Source of the DNA: Acidovorax soli
GTDB lineage: Bacteria; Pseudomonadota; Gammaproteobacteria; Burkholderiales; Burkholderiaceae_C
Assembly (NCBI RefSeq): GCF_014207955.1
Contig: NZ_JACHLK010000014.1
Coordinates: 1-64,000 of the forward strand
Length of the DNA: 64,000 nt
Reading direction: 5' to 3'
The first letter of the stretch is position 1. The number at the start of each line of letters is the position of its first letter. The notes below the pieces were generated by a model, which did not search any database, was not told the origin of the DNA, and saw only the letters and a program-made list of their open reading frames with translations. Positions 25,531 to 33,548 of this stretch are shown here, in pieces. Position numbers and translations under genes: made by a program.

Positions 25531-26727
25531 GTGGCACTCGAACACATCACCGTGCTGGACCTGACCCACATGCTGTCCGGCCCCTACGGCACCATGCTGC
25601 TGGCCGACCTGGGGGCCCGCACCATCAAGGTGGAGCCGCCCGGCAGCGGCGAAGGCACGCGCCGGCTGCTGGAGAACGACCCCGATTACTCGCGCGAAGG
25701 CATGGGCGCCTACTACCTCACGCTCAACCGCAACAAGGAGAGCGTGTGCGTGGACCTCAAGTCCCCCGCAGGGCGCGAGGTGTTCCTGGACCTGGTGCGC
25801 CAGGCCGACGTGGTGTTCGACAACTTCAGCGTGGGCGTGACCGAGCGCCTGGGCATCGACCACAAGGCGCTGTCGCAGGTCAACCCGCGCATCGTCACCT
25901 GCTCGGTCACGGGCTTCGGCCAGACCGGGCCGCAGACCCAGCGCCCGGCCTTCGACCAGGTGGTGCAGGCCATGGGCGGCGGCATGTCCATCACGGGCAC
26001 GCCGGCCACCGGCCCCACGCGCAGCGGCATCCCCATCGGCGACCTGGGCGGCGGCATGTTCGGCGCGGTGGGCGTGCTGGCCGCGCTGGTGGAGCGCGAC
26101 CACACCGGGCGCGGCCAGCATGTGGACATCTCCATGCTGGACGCGCAGATCTCGCTGCTCAACTACATGGCCACCATGTACTTCATGTCGGGCCATGTGC
26201 CCGAGGGCATCGGCAACGGCCACTTCGTGCACGTGCCCTACAACAGCTACCCCACGGCCGACGGCCACATCATCATCGCCTGCATCGGCGACGCCTTCTT
26301 CGAGCGCTTCGTCGAGTGCATCGGCCTCGACGCCCTGCGCAAGCCCGAGTACCGCCAGCAGCCCGTGCGCTTCGCGGCCAAGGCCGAGATCGACGCACTG
26401 GTGGGTGCCGAGCTGCGCAAGCAGGGCACCGAGCATTGGCTCGAGCTGCTGCGCGCCGCGCGCATCCCCTGCGGCCCGGTGAACAACTTCGCCCAGGCCC
26501 TGGCCGACCCGCAGGTGCTGGCGCGCGACATGGTGGTGACGGTGCCGCTGCCCAGCGGTGAAGCCATGCGCATGCCGGGCAACCCGGTCAAGCTCTCAGG
26601 GGCACAGCCCAAGGCCTTCACACCGCCGCCGCGCCTGGGCGAGCAGACCAGCGAGGTGCTGGGCGGCTGGCTGGGCTACCCGGCCGAGCGGCTTGAACGC
26701 CTGCGCGAAGACGGCGTGATCGCGTGA
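25531..26727 (+). CDS. family III CoA-transferase (CaiB/BaiF)
   Basis: This 398-residue enzyme would move CoA between carboxylic acids (often from succinyl-CoA). It has the family start ITVLDLTHMLSGPYGTMLLADLGA, the RNKESVCVDLKSP motif, and the catalytic Asp at D171 in GIPIGDLGGGMFG, aligning with D169 of formyl-CoA transferase. The GTG start at 25531 follows AAGGAGACA; all earlier ATGs lie before the predicted transcript start. It is first in an operon with an HMG-CoA-lyase-like gene 10 bp downstream, which suggests it activates a hydroxy-dicarboxylic acid for cleavage. Confidence 0.9.
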   Translation: MALEHITVLDLTHMLSGPYGTMLLADLGARTIKVEPPGSGEGTRRLLENDPDYSREGMGAYYLTLNRNKESVCVDLKSPAGREVFLDLVRQADVVFDNFSVGVTERLGIDHKALSQVNPRIVTCSVTGFGQTGPQTQRPAFDQVVQAMGGGMSITGTPATGPTRSGIPIGDLGGGMFGAVGVLAALVERDHTGRGQHVDISMLDAQISLLNYMATMYFMSGHVPEGIGNGHFVHVPYNSYPTADGHIIIACIGDAFFERFVECIGLDALRKPEYRQQPVRFAAKAEIDALVGAELRKQGTEHWLELLRAARIPCGPVNNFAQALADPQVLARDMVVTVPLPSGEAMRMPGNPVKLSGAQPKAFTPPPRLGEQTSEVLGGWLGYPAERLERLREDGVIA

Positions 26728-26737
26728 GGCCCGCAGC

Positions 26738-27676
26738 ATGAGTGATAGCCAACGCATCCACATCACCGACGTGTCCCCGCGCGACGGCCTGCAGAACCAG
26801 GCCGTGCACCTGTCCACCGAGGCCAAGCTGCAGCTCATCGCCCTGTTGGCCGAGGCCGGCGTGCAGAGCGTGGAGGCCACGAGCTTCGTCTCGCCCAAGG
26901 CCGTGCCGCAGATGGCCGACGCGGGCGAGCTGGTGCCGCGCATCGCGGCGCGCTGGCCGCAGCTGCGCACCTCGGTGCTGGTGCCCAACCTCAAGGGGCT
27001 GGAGCGCGCCCATGCCGCGGGTGCGCAGGAGATCGCCGTGGTGCTCTCCGCCACCGAGACCATGAACCGCAAGAACATCAACATGGGCCTGGAGCAGGCG
27101 CTCGATGTGAGCGAGCAGACCCTGGCCGCCGCCCAGGCGCTGGGCCTGCGCACGCGGGCCTACGTGGCCGTGGCCTTCGACTGCCCCTTCGAGGGCGAGA
27201 CGCCGCTGGCCGAGGTGCTGCGCCTGGCTGCGCGCATGCATGCGGCCGGCGCGGGCGAGGTGGTGGTTGCCGACACCATCGGCTCGGCCTCGCCGGGCAT
27301 GGTCAAAGAGCGCTTTGCGGCATTGCGCGGCGTGGTGCCGGTGGACCGCCTGGCCGTGCACCTGCACGACACGCGCGGCATGGGCGCGGCCAACGCCTGG
27401 GCCGCGCTGGAGGCCGGCGTGCGCCGCTTCGACGCCAGCGTGGGCGGCATCGGCGGCTGCCCCTTCGCGCCCGGCGCGGCCGGCAACCTGGCGACCGAGG
27501 ACCTGGTGCTGCTGGCCGAGCGCAGCGGCTTCGCCACCGGCCTCTCGCTCGACGGGCTGCTCTCGGCCGTGGACTTCGCGCAGGCGCAATTGCAGCGCCC
27601 CCTGGGCGGCCGTTCCATCGCCTGGCTGCAGCGCCAGCGTGACAAGCGCCGCGAGGCTGAGGCCATGACTGCCTGA
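26738..27676 (+). CDS. hydroxymethylglutaryl-CoA lyase-like enzyme
   Basis: This 312-residue DRE-TIM aldolase-type protein matches HMG-CoA lyase: DVSPRDGLQN at residues 11-20, EATSFVSPKAVPQMAD, VVVADTIGSASP, VHLHDTRGMGAAN (metal-binding His pair) and the signature GIGGCPFAPGAAGN with the catalytic Cys (C241). HMG-CoA lyase yields acetyl-CoA and acetoacetate; close relatives cleave citramalyl-CoA or other 3-hydroxyacyl-CoAs. Following a CoA-transferase and preceding two carboxylate receptors, it is probably the cleavage step for a taken-up branched acid. Confidence 0.88.
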   Translation: MSDSQRIHITDVSPRDGLQNQAVHLSTEAKLQLIALLAEAGVQSVEATSFVSPKAVPQMADAGELVPRIAARWPQLRTSVLVPNLKGLERAHAAGAQEIAVVLSATETMNRKNINMGLEQALDVSEQTLAAAQALGLRTRAYVAVAFDCPFEGETPLAEVLRLAARMHAAGAGEVVVADTIGSASPGMVKERFAALRGVVPVDRLAVHLHDTRGMGAANAWAALEAGVRRFDASVGGIGGCPFAPGAAGNLATEDLVLLAERSGFATGLSLDGLLSAVDFAQAQLQRPLGGRSIAWLQRQRDKRREAEAMTA

Positions 27677-27717
27677 GACCCACCATTCCATTCAAACTAC
27701 ACCTGGAGACAAACCGC

Positions 27718-28707
27718 ATGGATATGCAAGCCCCCTTCTTACGCACCAACCGCCGCGCGGCCCTGGCCGCCATCGCGGCCTTTGGCGCCAGCCCGCTCAT
27801 CGGCGCACATGCGCAGGAGCGCAAATACCCCAGCAAGCCTGTGACCATCGTCGTGCCGTACTCGGCCGGTGGCGGCACCGACATCGTGGGCCGCCTCATG
27901 GCGCAGCGCCTGTCCGAGGTCTGGGGCCAGTCGGTGATCGTGGACAACCGCACCGGCGCCAACGGCGTGATCGGCTCGAGCTACGTGGCCAAGGCCGCGC
28001 CCGACGGCCACACCCTGCTGCTGGTGGTGGGTTCGCACGCCATCAACCCCGTGCTCATGAAGAGCCTGCCCTATGACACGGCCAAGGCCTTCACTCCGGT
28101 GACCAACATCGCCAACTCGCCCATGGTGCTGGTGGTGGCGGCCGATGGCCCCTACAAGCAGCTGCCTGATCTGCTCAAGGTGGCGCGCGAGAAGGAGGTC
28201 GCCGTGGGCTACTCGGAAGGCCAGACGCGCCTGACCGGCGAGCTGATCCGCCAGTCGGGCAACCTGCAGATCACGGGCGTGCCCTACAAGGGCGGCGCCC
28301 CCATCATGGTGGACATCATCGGCGGCCACTTGCCGGCCGGCGTGACCAGCGTGCTCACGGCCCTGCCCCACATCCATTCGGGCAAGCTGCGCGTGGTGGG
28401 CGTGGCCGCCGAGCAGCGCATGGGCATCTTCCCAGAGGCCATGACCTTCAAGGAGGCGGGCCTGGCCGGCGTGCAGTCGCTCAACTGGTACGGCATGTTC
28501 GGCCCCGCCGGCCTGCCCGACACGGTTGTCGAGCGCATCAACCAGGACCTGCGCAAGGTGGCGGCCGACCCGGCCGTGACCAAGCAGATGCAGGACCAGG
28601 GCGCCAGCATCGTGCTCACGCCGCCCGCGGAGTTCCGCCGCTTCGTGGAGGGCGAGACCCGCAAGTGGGCCCAGGTGGCCCAGCGCGGCGGCATCAGCGC
28701 CGAGTAA
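27718..28707 (+). CDS. tripartite tricarboxylate transporter receptor (Bug family), copy 1
   Basis: This 329-residue periplasmic binding protein has an N-terminal export signal (TNRRAALAAIAAF, possibly Tat-like, with cut after AHA) and Bug/TctC features: YPSKPVTIVVPYSAGGGTDIVGR, DNRTGANGVIGS and VPYKGGAPIMVDIIGGH. Bug proteins bind carboxylates and related small organic acids. The start follows GGAGACAAACCGC. No TctA/TctB membrane genes are present, as is common for orphan Bug receptors in Burkholderiales. It is third in the sigma-54 operon. Confidence 0.9.
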   Translation: MDMQAPFLRTNRRAALAAIAAFGASPLIGAHAQERKYPSKPVTIVVPYSAGGGTDIVGRLMAQRLSEVWGQSVIVDNRTGANGVIGSSYVAKAAPDGHTLLLVVGSHAINPVLMKSLPYDTAKAFTPVTNIANSPMVLVVAADGPYKQLPDLLKVAREKEVAVGYSEGQTRLTGELIRQSGNLQITGVPYKGGAPIMVDIIGGHLPAGVTSVLTALPHIHSGKLRVVGVAAEQRMGIFPEAMTFKEAGLAGVQSLNWYGMFGPAGLPDTVVERINQDLRKVAADPAVTKQMQDQGASIVLTPPAEFRRFVEGETRKWAQVAQRGGISAE

Positions 28708-28787
28708 GGCCCGTACGCCACGTGCCCACACCACGCGCCACCAGAGCGCAGGGCACGCTGGTTTCAAAAACCTCAGGAGACAAAAAC

Positions 28788-29768
28788 ATGACCAATCGAC
28801 TGCTGTCGCGGCGCGCCGCCGCTGGCCTGGCCGCGCTGTGCCTGCTGGCCGGCCCGGCCCTGGCCCAGGACTACCCGAACAAGCCCATCCGCCTCATCGT
28901 GCCCTTTGCACCCGGCGGCGTGACCGACACCGGCGCCCGCGTGGTGGCCGAGCGCCTGGGCACCCGCCTGGGCCAGCAGGTGGTGGTGGACAACCGGCCC
29001 GGCGCCTCGGGCAACATCGGCACGCAGATGGGCGCCACCGCCGCGCCCGACGGCTACACCCTGGTGGTGGGCTTCGACGGCACCATGGTCATCAACCCCC
29101 ATGTGTTCGCCAAGGTGCCCTTCGATACGCTCAAGGACTTTGCCCCAGTCAGCAAGATCGGCGATGCCGCGCTGGTCATCGTGACCCACCCCTCGGTGCC
29201 GGCCAAGGACTTCGCGGCGCTGGTCGCGCATTCCAAGGCCACGGAGGGCGGCGTCTCCTACGGCAGCGCGGGCACGGGCAGCACGCCGCACCTGGCGGGT
29301 GAGCTGCTGCGCGTGCGCACGGGCGCCAAGTTCGTGCACGTGCCCTACAAGGGCGGCGGCCAGGCCCTGGCCGACGTGGTGGGCGGCTCGCTGCCCATGC
29401 TGTACACGGCGGTGGCGGGGGCCTACCCCTTCATCCAGCGCGGCCAGGTGCAGGCCATTGCGGTATCGACCGCGCAGCGCCTGCCCTCGCTGCCGGCGGT
29501 GCCCACGGTGGCCGAGTCGGGCGTGCCGGGCTTCGAGGTGAACTCGTGGATCGGCATCCTCGCGCCCGCGAAGACGCCCACGGCCATCGTCGAGCGCCTG
29601 CAGCGCGAACTGAATGCCGTGGTGCAGTCGCCCGACATCAAGGAGCGCCTGGCCTCGCTGGGCATCGTCGCCTCGGGCAATACGCCGGCGCAGTTTCGCA
29701 GCGAGATCGAGGCGGACCTGCGCAAGTACGGCGAGGTGGTGAAGGCCGCCAACATCCGCGCCGAATAG
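28788..29768 (+). CDS. tripartite tricarboxylate transporter receptor (Bug family), copy 2
   Basis: A 326-residue second receptor, paralogous to the gene before it: Sec signal ending LLAGPALAQ, then DYPNKPIRLIVPFAPGGVTDTGAR, DNRPGASGNIGTQ and VPYKGGGQALADVVGG. The ribosome site AGGAGA is 9 bases ahead of ATG 28788. Two Bug receptors in one operon may bind two forms of the substrate (for example an acid and its lactone or a precursor); this is inference. It ends 3 bp from the convergent MipA gene. Confidence 0.9.
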   Translation: MTNRLLSRRAAAGLAALCLLAGPALAQDYPNKPIRLIVPFAPGGVTDTGARVVAERLGTRLGQQVVVDNRPGASGNIGTQMGATAAPDGYTLVVGFDGTMVINPHVFAKVPFDTLKDFAPVSKIGDAALVIVTHPSVPAKDFAALVAHSKATEGGVSYGSAGTGSTPHLAGELLRVRTGAKFVHVPYKGGGQALADVVGGSLPMLYTAVAGAYPFIQRGQVQAIAVSTAQRLPSLPAVPTVAESGVPGFEVNSWIGILAPAKTPTAIVERLQRELNAVVQSPDIKERLASLGIVASGNTPAQFRSEIEADLRKYGEVVKAANIRAE

Positions 29769-29771
29769 GGC

Positions 29772-30545
29772 TCAGAATCGGTACAGATAGCCGGCCAATA
29801 CCGCCGGCTGGCTCGATCGGTTGACCAGCGGGCTGTCCTTGATGGCGCTGCCCAGGCGCGTGGCGCTCACGTCGACGAACATCCACTGCCGTGGCGCCAG
29901 GGTGTAGCCCACGCGCACGCCGGCCTGCAGGTTCACGGCCGAGCTTCCCTCGTAGGCCGGGCGGCCCGGCCGGGCCTCGCCGGCCTGCACGCCGTAGTAG
30001 TAGTCCACAGTCTTGCGGTCCTGCTGCTGCAGCGCCAGGCGCGGCGTGATGTCCCAGGGGCCTTGCTGGAAGCGGCGCTCGGCCTTGAGCGTGAACTGGC
30101 GCCCCTTGCTGTGGCCCGAGGCATCGCCCAGCAGCTCGGCCGACAGCTGCACGGGCCCGGCATCCCAGGTGGCGGCCGCGCCCAGCCAGAGGCTGCCCTT
30201 GCGCTCATGCATGCCGGTGAGCCAGGGCGAATCCTCGGCCTCGTAGCCCTCTAAGCCGAAGCGCGAGCGCAGCCGCAGGCCCACAGGTCCCACTGAGGGC
30301 AGCTTGAAATCCACCCCGGGGCCCGCGATGCTGATCCAGCGGTTTTCATAAGTGAGCAGGGGCAGTGGCTGCGGCTTGTCGTCGAAATCGCGGTAGGGCT
30401 TGCGCTCGGCGCTCACGGCCAGGCCCAGGCCCCAGTTGGAGGAATCAGCCTGCTGCGCCTTCAGGCCGGCGGGCAGCAGCAGGGGCAGGGTGGCCGCCAC
30501 TGCGGCCAGGGTGCGGGTGGTGGGATGCGGGAGGCGAAGCGTCAT
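29772..30545 (-). CDS. MipA/OmpV family outer-membrane protein
   Basis: This ~257-residue protein has a signal peptide (cut near GLKAQQ) and a beta-barrel of the MipA/OmpV family: NWGLGLAVSAERKPYRDFDDKPQPLPLLTYENRW, GLRLRSRFGLEGYEAEDSPWLTGM, and the C-terminal AVLAGYLYRF ending in Phe. MipA was named as a scaffold for murein enzymes; many members are induced by two-component systems. ATG 30545 is preferred over a GTG at 30560. It is divergent from a QseB/PmrA-like regulator whose candidate box lies in its promoter. Confidence 0.88.
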   Translation of the reverse strand: MTLRLPHPTTRTLAAVAATLPLLLPAGLKAQQADSSNWGLGLAVSAERKPYRDFDDKPQPLPLLTYENRWISIAGPGVDFKLPSVGPVGLRLRSRFGLEGYEAEDSPWLTGMHERKGSLWLGAAATWDAGPVQLSAELLGDASGHSKGRQFTLKAERRFQQGPWDITPRLALQQQDRKTVDYYYGVQAGEARPGRPAYEGSSAVNLQAGVRVGYTLAPRQWMFVDVSATRLGSAIKDSPLVNRSSQPAVLAGYLYRF

Positions 30546-30603
30546 GGTCTCGGTTTCCACAGGAAGAAAGGGATGCGGGGCAGGGCAGGCCTGCGTGGAC
30601 AGG

Positions 30604-30638
30604 GGCCCGCCGCGGTGGTAGCTTTGCCGCGGCGGGCC
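30604..30638 (-). promoter_or_regulatory. 12-bp perfect inverted repeat in the mipA leader
   Basis: GGCCCGCCGCGG (30604-30615) and CCGCGGCGGGCC (30627-30638) flank an 11-base loop. If transcription starts about 7 bases after the TACAGT -10 (30649-30644), the mipA mRNA would begin almost exactly at the base of this stem, as in mRNAs protected by a 5'-terminal hairpin. It could instead be a transcriptional barrier. Confidence 0.55.
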
Positions 30639-30643
30639 GGTGG

Positions 30644-30677
30644 ACTGTAGGAAGGCTTTCTTAGCCTGCTGTTAGCC
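30644..30677 (-). promoter_or_regulatory. mipA promoter with direct-repeat regulator box
   Basis: Read toward mipA, GGCTAA-N5-GGCTAA (30677-30661) is followed after 11 bases by TACAGT (30649-30644) as a -10. Direct 6-mers with an 11-base period overlapping the -35 are typical of PmrA/QseB-type OmpR-family regulators, and such a regulator gene is adjacent. Confidence 0.55.
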
Positions 30678-30691
30678 ATCCGGCATGGCGC

Positions 30692-30725
30692 TGCTCACGG
30701 GCGGCTAAGAATCCCGCGCTAGGCT
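30692..30725 (+). promoter_or_regulatory. response-regulator promoter with box
   Basis: TGCTCA-N5-GGCTAA (30692-30708) lies 11 bases ahead of TAGGCT (30720-30725), the same arrangement as at mipA but toward the regulator gene. The first half matches the GGCTAA unit at four of six bases. It suggests autoregulation. Confidence 0.45.
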
Positions 30726-30759
30726 TGCGCTTCGCCCCTGTTCTTTCGAGGAGACCCCG

Positions 30760-31419
30760 TTGCGCGCATTGCTGGTGGAAGACGACGACATGATCGGGCG
30801 CAGCCTGTCGCATGCGCTCAAGGGCGCGGGCTGGTCGGTCGACTGGGTGCGCAACGGCGCATTGGCCCACAGCGCCCTGGCCGATGGCGATTACAGCTGC
30901 GTGCTGCTCGACCTGGGCCTGCCCGGGCTGGACGGCACCGAGGTGCTGCGCCGCGCCCGTGCGCGTGGCGACCTCACGCCCGTGGTGGTGCTCACGGCGC
31001 GCGACGGCGTCGAGGACCGCGTGCTCGGGCTCGATACCGGGGCCGACGACTACCTGCTCAAGCCCTTCGAGATGAGCGAGCTGCTGGCGCGCATGCGCGC
31101 CGTGGTGCGCCGGCGCAGCGGCGCCGCCCAGTCCCTGCTGGGCAACGGGCCCTTGCAACTGGACCTGGCCACGCGCGAGGTGCTGCAGGATGGCGTGCGC
31201 GGTGTGCTCACGGCACGCGAATTCGCGCTGCTGCACGCGCTGCTGGAGCGGCCTGGGGCCATCCTGTCGCGCGAGCAGCTGGAGAACCGCATCTACGGCT
31301 GGGGCGAAGAGGTCAGCAGCAATGCCGTGGACGTGCTCATCCACGGCATGCGCCGCAAGCTCGGGCCCGACGCCATCCGCAATGTGCGCGGGCTGGGCTG
31401 GCGGGTGGCGGCGCCATGA
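30760..31419 (+). CDS. OmpR-family response regulator, QseB/PmrA-like
   Basis: This 219-residue regulator has a receiver domain (LLVEDDDMIGRSL; phospho-acceptor D51 in VLLDLGLPGLDG; Lys in YLLKPFEM near 101) and a C-terminal winged helix (LTAREFALLHALL ... VDVLIHGMRRKLG ... VRGLGWRVA). The start is TTG at 30760, an unusual codon, but it has an excellent GAGGAGA site 6 bases upstream and gives the canonical MRALLVEDD. The stop overlaps the kinase start (ATGA). Three candidate boxes (mipA, itself, DUF2306 gene) point to a compact local regulon. Confidence 0.92.
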   Translation: MRALLVEDDDMIGRSLSHALKGAGWSVDWVRNGALAHSALADGDYSCVLLDLGLPGLDGTEVLRRARARGDLTPVVVLTARDGVEDRVLGLDTGADDYLLKPFEMSELLARMRAVVRRRSGAAQSLLGNGPLQLDLATREVLQDGVRGVLTAREFALLHALLERPGAILSREQLENRIYGWGEEVSSNAVDVLIHGMRRKLGPDAIRNVRGLGWRVAAP

Positions 31420-32843
31420 CGGGCCCGGTGCCCGAAGCGGGGCCCCGCTGGCTGCGCCCCCGTTCGCTGCGCGGGCAGATCCTGCTGTGGCTGGCGCCCT
31501 GGATACTGGCCGGTGCCGTGATCGCGGGCGGGGCCTTCTGGGCCAGCTACAGCGCGCTCATCCACACCTTCATGCAGTACCAGATGGAGATCCTCGCGCG
31601 CTCCCACCTGGCCGGCGCCCCGGTGCGGACAGGCCAGGCCGAGGGCGTGGCCGATGCGGTCGAGCCCCTGGCCCTGCTCAGCCGCACCAACATCGTGGAA
31701 TGGGGCGCCTTCGTCGTGCAGGTGTGGTCGGCCGACGGGCGTCTGCTCGCCAGCTCCGGCCCGGACACCGGCGTGCCGCTGCAGGCCGCGCCAGGCCACC
31801 AGCGCCTGCGCACCCGCGATGCCTGGGCGCCGGGCTGGCGCACCTACACCACGCCAGCGGCCGGCCCCGGGCTGCACCGCGTGCAGGTGCTGCAAAGCGA
31901 GCAGTTCCTGCAGGAAGAGGTGGCCGTGCGCACCCTCTACGCCATCGTGCCCCTGGCCCTGCTGGTGCCCGCGCTGCTGTTCACGCTGTGGCGGGTGGTG
32001 GGCCGGGCGTCGCGCTCGCTGCGCGCCGTGGCCGACGAGGTGGCGCAGCGCAACGACCGCAGCCTGGGTGCCATCCCCATGGGCCGCGTGCCCGAGGAGA
32101 TCGTGCCCCTGGTCGGCTCGTTCAATGCCCTGCTGGAGCGGCTGGACGAGGCCTTTGCGGCCCAGCGCCGCTTTGTGCAGGATGCCGCGCACGAACTGCG
32201 CACCCCCATGGCCGCCATGGCGCTGCAGATGGAGAACCTGCAGCCCCTGCTGCCCGCGGGCGAGGCGCAGCAGCAGTTCGCCCAGCTCGATGCCGGCATG
32301 CGCCGGGCACGGCATCTGATCGGCCAACTGCTGCGGCTCTCGCGCCAGGAGGCCCCGGCGTCGGTGCAGGCACCCGCGGAGCCGGTGGACATCACGGCCC
32401 TGCTGCGCGAGAGCGTGGGCCAGCTCATGCCGCTGGCGGACCAGCGGCGCATCGAGGTGGGCTTCGATGGTGGCGCGCAGGTGGTCGTGCCGGCCCAGGC
32501 CAGCGACCTGCGCAGCGTGTTCGACAACCTGCTGGACAACGCGCTGCGCTACACGCCCGAGGGCGGCAGCGTCGAGGTGCGCCTGCAGGTGCTGGCCAGC
32601 GGCCCGGTGGTGGACATCCTCGACACCGGGCCGGGCATACCGACCGAGTTGCTGGAGCGGGTGTTCGACCGCTTCTTCCGCGTGCCGGGCGCGGCGGCCG
32701 ACGGCAGCGGCCTGGGCCTGGCCATCACCCGGGCGGCGGCGCTGCGCCATGGCCTGCGGGTGGAGCTGCGGGCGCGCGAGGATGGCGCGGCAGGGCTGGT
32801 GGCGCGGGTGCACCTTGCTCATTCGGCACTAAGTGAGGGCTAA
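31416..32843 (+). CDS. sensor histidine kinase, QseC/PmrB-like
   Basis: This 475-residue kinase has one transmembrane helix near residues 22-45, a ~110-residue periplasmic segment of the 2CSK-N type, a second helix (about 170-192), a HAMP-like linker, the phospho-acceptor in QDAAHELRTPMAAM (His near 259), NLLDNALRYTPEGG, DTGPGIP and GSGLGLAIT. It overlaps the regulator gene by four bases. The sensed signal is unknown; relatives sense Fe3+/Al3+, polymyxin or other envelope stresses. Confidence 0.92.
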   Translation: MTGPVPEAGPRWLRPRSLRGQILLWLAPWILAGAVIAGGAFWASYSALIHTFMQYQMEILARSHLAGAPVRTGQAEGVADAVEPLALLSRTNIVEWGAFVVQVWSADGRLLASSGPDTGVPLQAAPGHQRLRTRDAWAPGWRTYTTPAAGPGLHRVQVLQSEQFLQEEVAVRTLYAIVPLALLVPALLFTLWRVVGRASRSLRAVADEVAQRNDRSLGAIPMGRVPEEIVPLVGSFNALLERLDEAFAAQRRFVQDAAHELRTPMAAMALQMENLQPLLPAGEAQQQFAQLDAGMRRARHLIGQLLRLSRQEAPASVQAPAEPVDITALLRESVGQLMPLADQRRIEVGFDGGAQVVVPAQASDLRSVFDNLLDNALRYTPEGGSVEVRLQVLASGPVVDILDTGPGIPTELLERVFDRFFRVPGAAADGSGLGLAITRAAALRHGLRVELRAREDGAAGLVARVHLAHSALSEG

Positions 32844-32871
32844 TGCGGGCCTGAGTCACGCTTTCTAGAGT
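32827..32871 (+). promoter_or_regulatory. third regulator box ahead of the DUF2306 gene
   Basis: CACTAA-N5-GGCTAA (32827-32843) overlaps the last codons of the kinase gene and is in the same orientation to transcription as the other two boxes. A TCTAGA/TAGAGT -10-like hexamer follows at 32864-32871, about ten bases further than at mipA, i.e. one helical turn. Confidence 0.4.
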
Positions 32872-32903
32872 GGATGGACTCCCATCCTCTCAAGGTTCTT
32901 GCG

Positions 32904-33545
32904 ATGAAGACACGCCTTTTTTCCACCCCCGTCCTCACCTGGTCCTGGGCCCTGCTGGCATTGTTGGCCCTGGCCATCGGCATTTTTTCGCTGCGCTATG
33001 CGCTGCCCGGCATGCCCCTGCCGTCGGACCTGCCCAGCCTTGCGCTGTCGCCCCGGCCTTTTGTCGTGCATGCGGTCAGCGCCTCGCTGGCGCTGGTGCT
33101 CGGGCCGCTGCAGTTCGTGCCGGCCTGGCGTGCGCGGTATCCGGTGCTGCACCGCTGGGTGGGCCGTGCCTGTGTGCTGTCGATTGCCGTGGCCTGGCTG
33201 TCGTCGCTGCCGCTGGCCGCGAACGCGCTGACGGGCGCGGTGGCGGCCGCCGGCTTCTTCGCGCTGGGCCTGGCGTGGGTCGTGACCACCGGCATGGGCC
33301 TGGTGCGCGCGCTGCAGCAGCGCTTCACAGAGCACCGGCGCTGGATGCTGCGCAGCTTTGCGCTCACGGCCGCGGCCATCACCTTGCGCATCTACCTGGG
33401 CGCCAGCATGGCAGCCGGCATCGACGAGCAGCTGTCCTACCCCTTCATTGCCTGGCTCTGCTGGGTGCCCAATGCGCTGGCCGCAGAGTGGTATTTGCGG
33501 CGCAAGGATCCAAAGCAGCGCCCCCAGACGCTGCGATTCCAGTAA
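32904..33545 (+). CDS. DUF2306 integral membrane protein
   Basis: This 213-residue protein has five or six transmembrane helices, with HRWVGRACVLS and FTEHRRWMLRSFALTAAAITLRIYL, His/Arg-containing segments typical of the DUF2306 family (possible heme-binding, cytochrome b561-like architecture; function not established). ATG 32904 gives a plausible short N-terminus before the first helix. It follows the two-component genes by 60 bp and carries a matching box, so it is likely in the same regulon. It is convergent with metG, with 3 bp between. Confidence 0.8.
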   Translation: MKTRLFSTPVLTWSWALLALLALAIGIFSLRYALPGMPLPSDLPSLALSPRPFVVHAVSASLALVLGPLQFVPAWRARYPVLHRWVGRACVLSIAVAWLSSLPLAANALTGAVAAAGFFALGLAWVVTTGMGLVRALQQRFTEHRRWMLRSFALTAAAITLRIYLGASMAAGIDEQLSYPFIAWLCWVPNALAAEWYLRRKDPKQRPQTLRFQ

Positions 33546-33548
33546 AAG

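Noticed and set aside
27718-29768. A complete tripartite tricarboxylate transporter
   Set aside because: Only the two receptor genes are present; neither TctA nor TctB membrane proteins are encoded nearby.
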